A stretch of 64,000 nucleotides of DNA, taken from Tepidicaulis sp002389665. Its GTDB lineage: Bacteria > Pseudomonadota > Alphaproteobacteria > Parvibaculales > Parvibaculaceae. Location: NCBI RefSeq assembly GCF_965222285.1, contig NZ_OZ244942.1, positions 2,604,001-2,668,000 of the forward strand, read 5' to 3'. The translations under genes and the position numbers were made by a program. The notes beneath the pieces were generated by a model. The model did not search any database, was not told where the DNA came from, and saw nothing but the letters and a program-made list of their open reading frames with translations. Shown in pieces: positions 63,575-64,000 of the stretch (its first letter is position 1; every line of letters starts with the position of its first letter).

Positions 63575-64000
63575 TCAGCGGTCGACCGTCTCGCCGGTCA
63601 GCCCCGGCGCATTTCTGGGCGGCACGCCCGCGCCGATATCGAGATAGACATAATCCATGCTGGTATCGACGGTCAGCTTGCCTTCGGGCGGCTGCGCCAT
63701 GTCCCCGCCCAGAAACCCGAGATCCTGCCCGAACGTCATGAGCATGGGTTTGCGCCCCGCCCCGCCGAGCAGCGGAAAGCAGGTAATTTCCAGAAGGCGG
63801 GAGACGCCCGTGTCGTAATGCACCGGCATAAGCTGCCAAAGGCCGCATGGATGGCTCACCATCAAATCGGCGCTGTCGATGGCGCCCTGGCGGTATTCGG
63901 CAGGAAGATAGGTCGCGTAGTCCGTACCCGTCATTTCAAAGCGGGCACGCTCGTTCAACGCGGTGCCGGCAAGACGGACACGCAGATAAGGCGGGCGGAC
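63575..64000 (-). CDS. PAS_5-like protein, C-terminal part (runs off the window)
   Basis: The frame is open from the stop at 63575 to the end of the window, giving the last 141 residues; the start lies outside. VRLAGTALNERARF, HPCGLWQLMPVHY, LEITCFPLL and YVYLDIGAGVP match the order of motifs in the PAS_5 protein at 31763-32326 (YRLIGTEVEKRF, PCGVLW, LSLPLT, YVDLGNGVP), so I call it a relative. Upstream of hemP but with its own stop 90 bp before the Fur box. Confidence 0.7.
   Translation of the reverse strand, partial: VRPPYLRVRLAGTALNERARFEMTGTDYATYLPAEYRQGAIDSADLMVSHPCGLWQLMPVHYDTGVSRLLEITCFPLLGGAGRKPMLMTFGQDLGFLGGDMAQPPEGKLTVDTSMDYVYLDIGAGVPPRNAPGLTGETVDR

Overview
The window is about 64 kb of GC-rich chromosomal DNA from an alphaproteobacterium. 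The gene content fits: an exported LapG-type protease, PAS_5-family proteins, SapC, a hemP-hmuRSTUV operon with a Fur-type box, GDP-mannose and UDP-sugar genes, and short palindromic intergenic repeats typical of the class. Genus cannot be read from the sequence; the large acyl-CoA, flavin and GST complement suggests a free-living lipid or hydrocarbon degrader. I see no rRNA, tRNA, CRISPR array, phage or insertion sequence.

Layout. 0.3-6.4 kb: gltBD glutamate synthase. 6.5-7.0 kb: a GIY-YIG protein and a pair of direct repeats. 7.1-11.6 kb: a minus-strand surface acetylation-type cluster (two SGNH hydrolases, an MBOAT acyltransferase, a small membrane protein). 11.9-14.3 kb: a MoxR AAA+ ATPase and a VWA/CoxE-like partner. 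14.6-23.4 kb: lipid and electrophile metabolism (fused beta-oxidation enzyme, two GSTs, nitronate monooxygenase, a pair of acyl-CoA dehydrogenases that look like two half-enzymes), plus a membrane-anchored formylglycine-generating enzyme divergent from a MarR-like regulator. 23.6-27.5 kb: a lytic transglycosylase, then a chemoreceptor behind a free periplasmic sensor protein. 27.7-31.6 kb: trehalose operon otsB-GH15-otsA. 31.8-36.2 kb: PAS_5 protein, VanZ-like protein, a TetR regulator with two palindromic operators, an SDR and a flavin monooxygenase.

36.4-44.0 kb and 53.5-54.5 kb supply nucleotide sugars for surface polysaccharide (manC, gmd, galU, ugd, kdsD, UDP-glucuronate epimerase) with an outer-membrane beta-barrel protein; no glycosyltransferase or polymerase is present. 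Between them, 44.1-52.6 kb holds the most interesting locus: a 1725-residue two-partner-secretion adhesin, its TpsB transporter, and divergently a LapG-type periplasmic cysteine protease. The adhesin carries a di-alanine PAAG motif 50 residues from its C-terminus, resembling LapG cleavage sites. This suggests a protease-controlled adhesin release system like P. aeruginosa CdrAB-LapG, but with a cysteine-free adhesin.

54.5-63.4 kb is one Fur-controlled heme uptake operon: hemP-hmuR-hmuS-hmuT-hmuU-hmuV-exbB-exbD-exbD-tonB. It has its own energizing complex, in which the second ExbD carries Asn in place of the essential membrane Asp. The last 0.4 kb is the 3' end of a second PAS_5-like gene running off the window.
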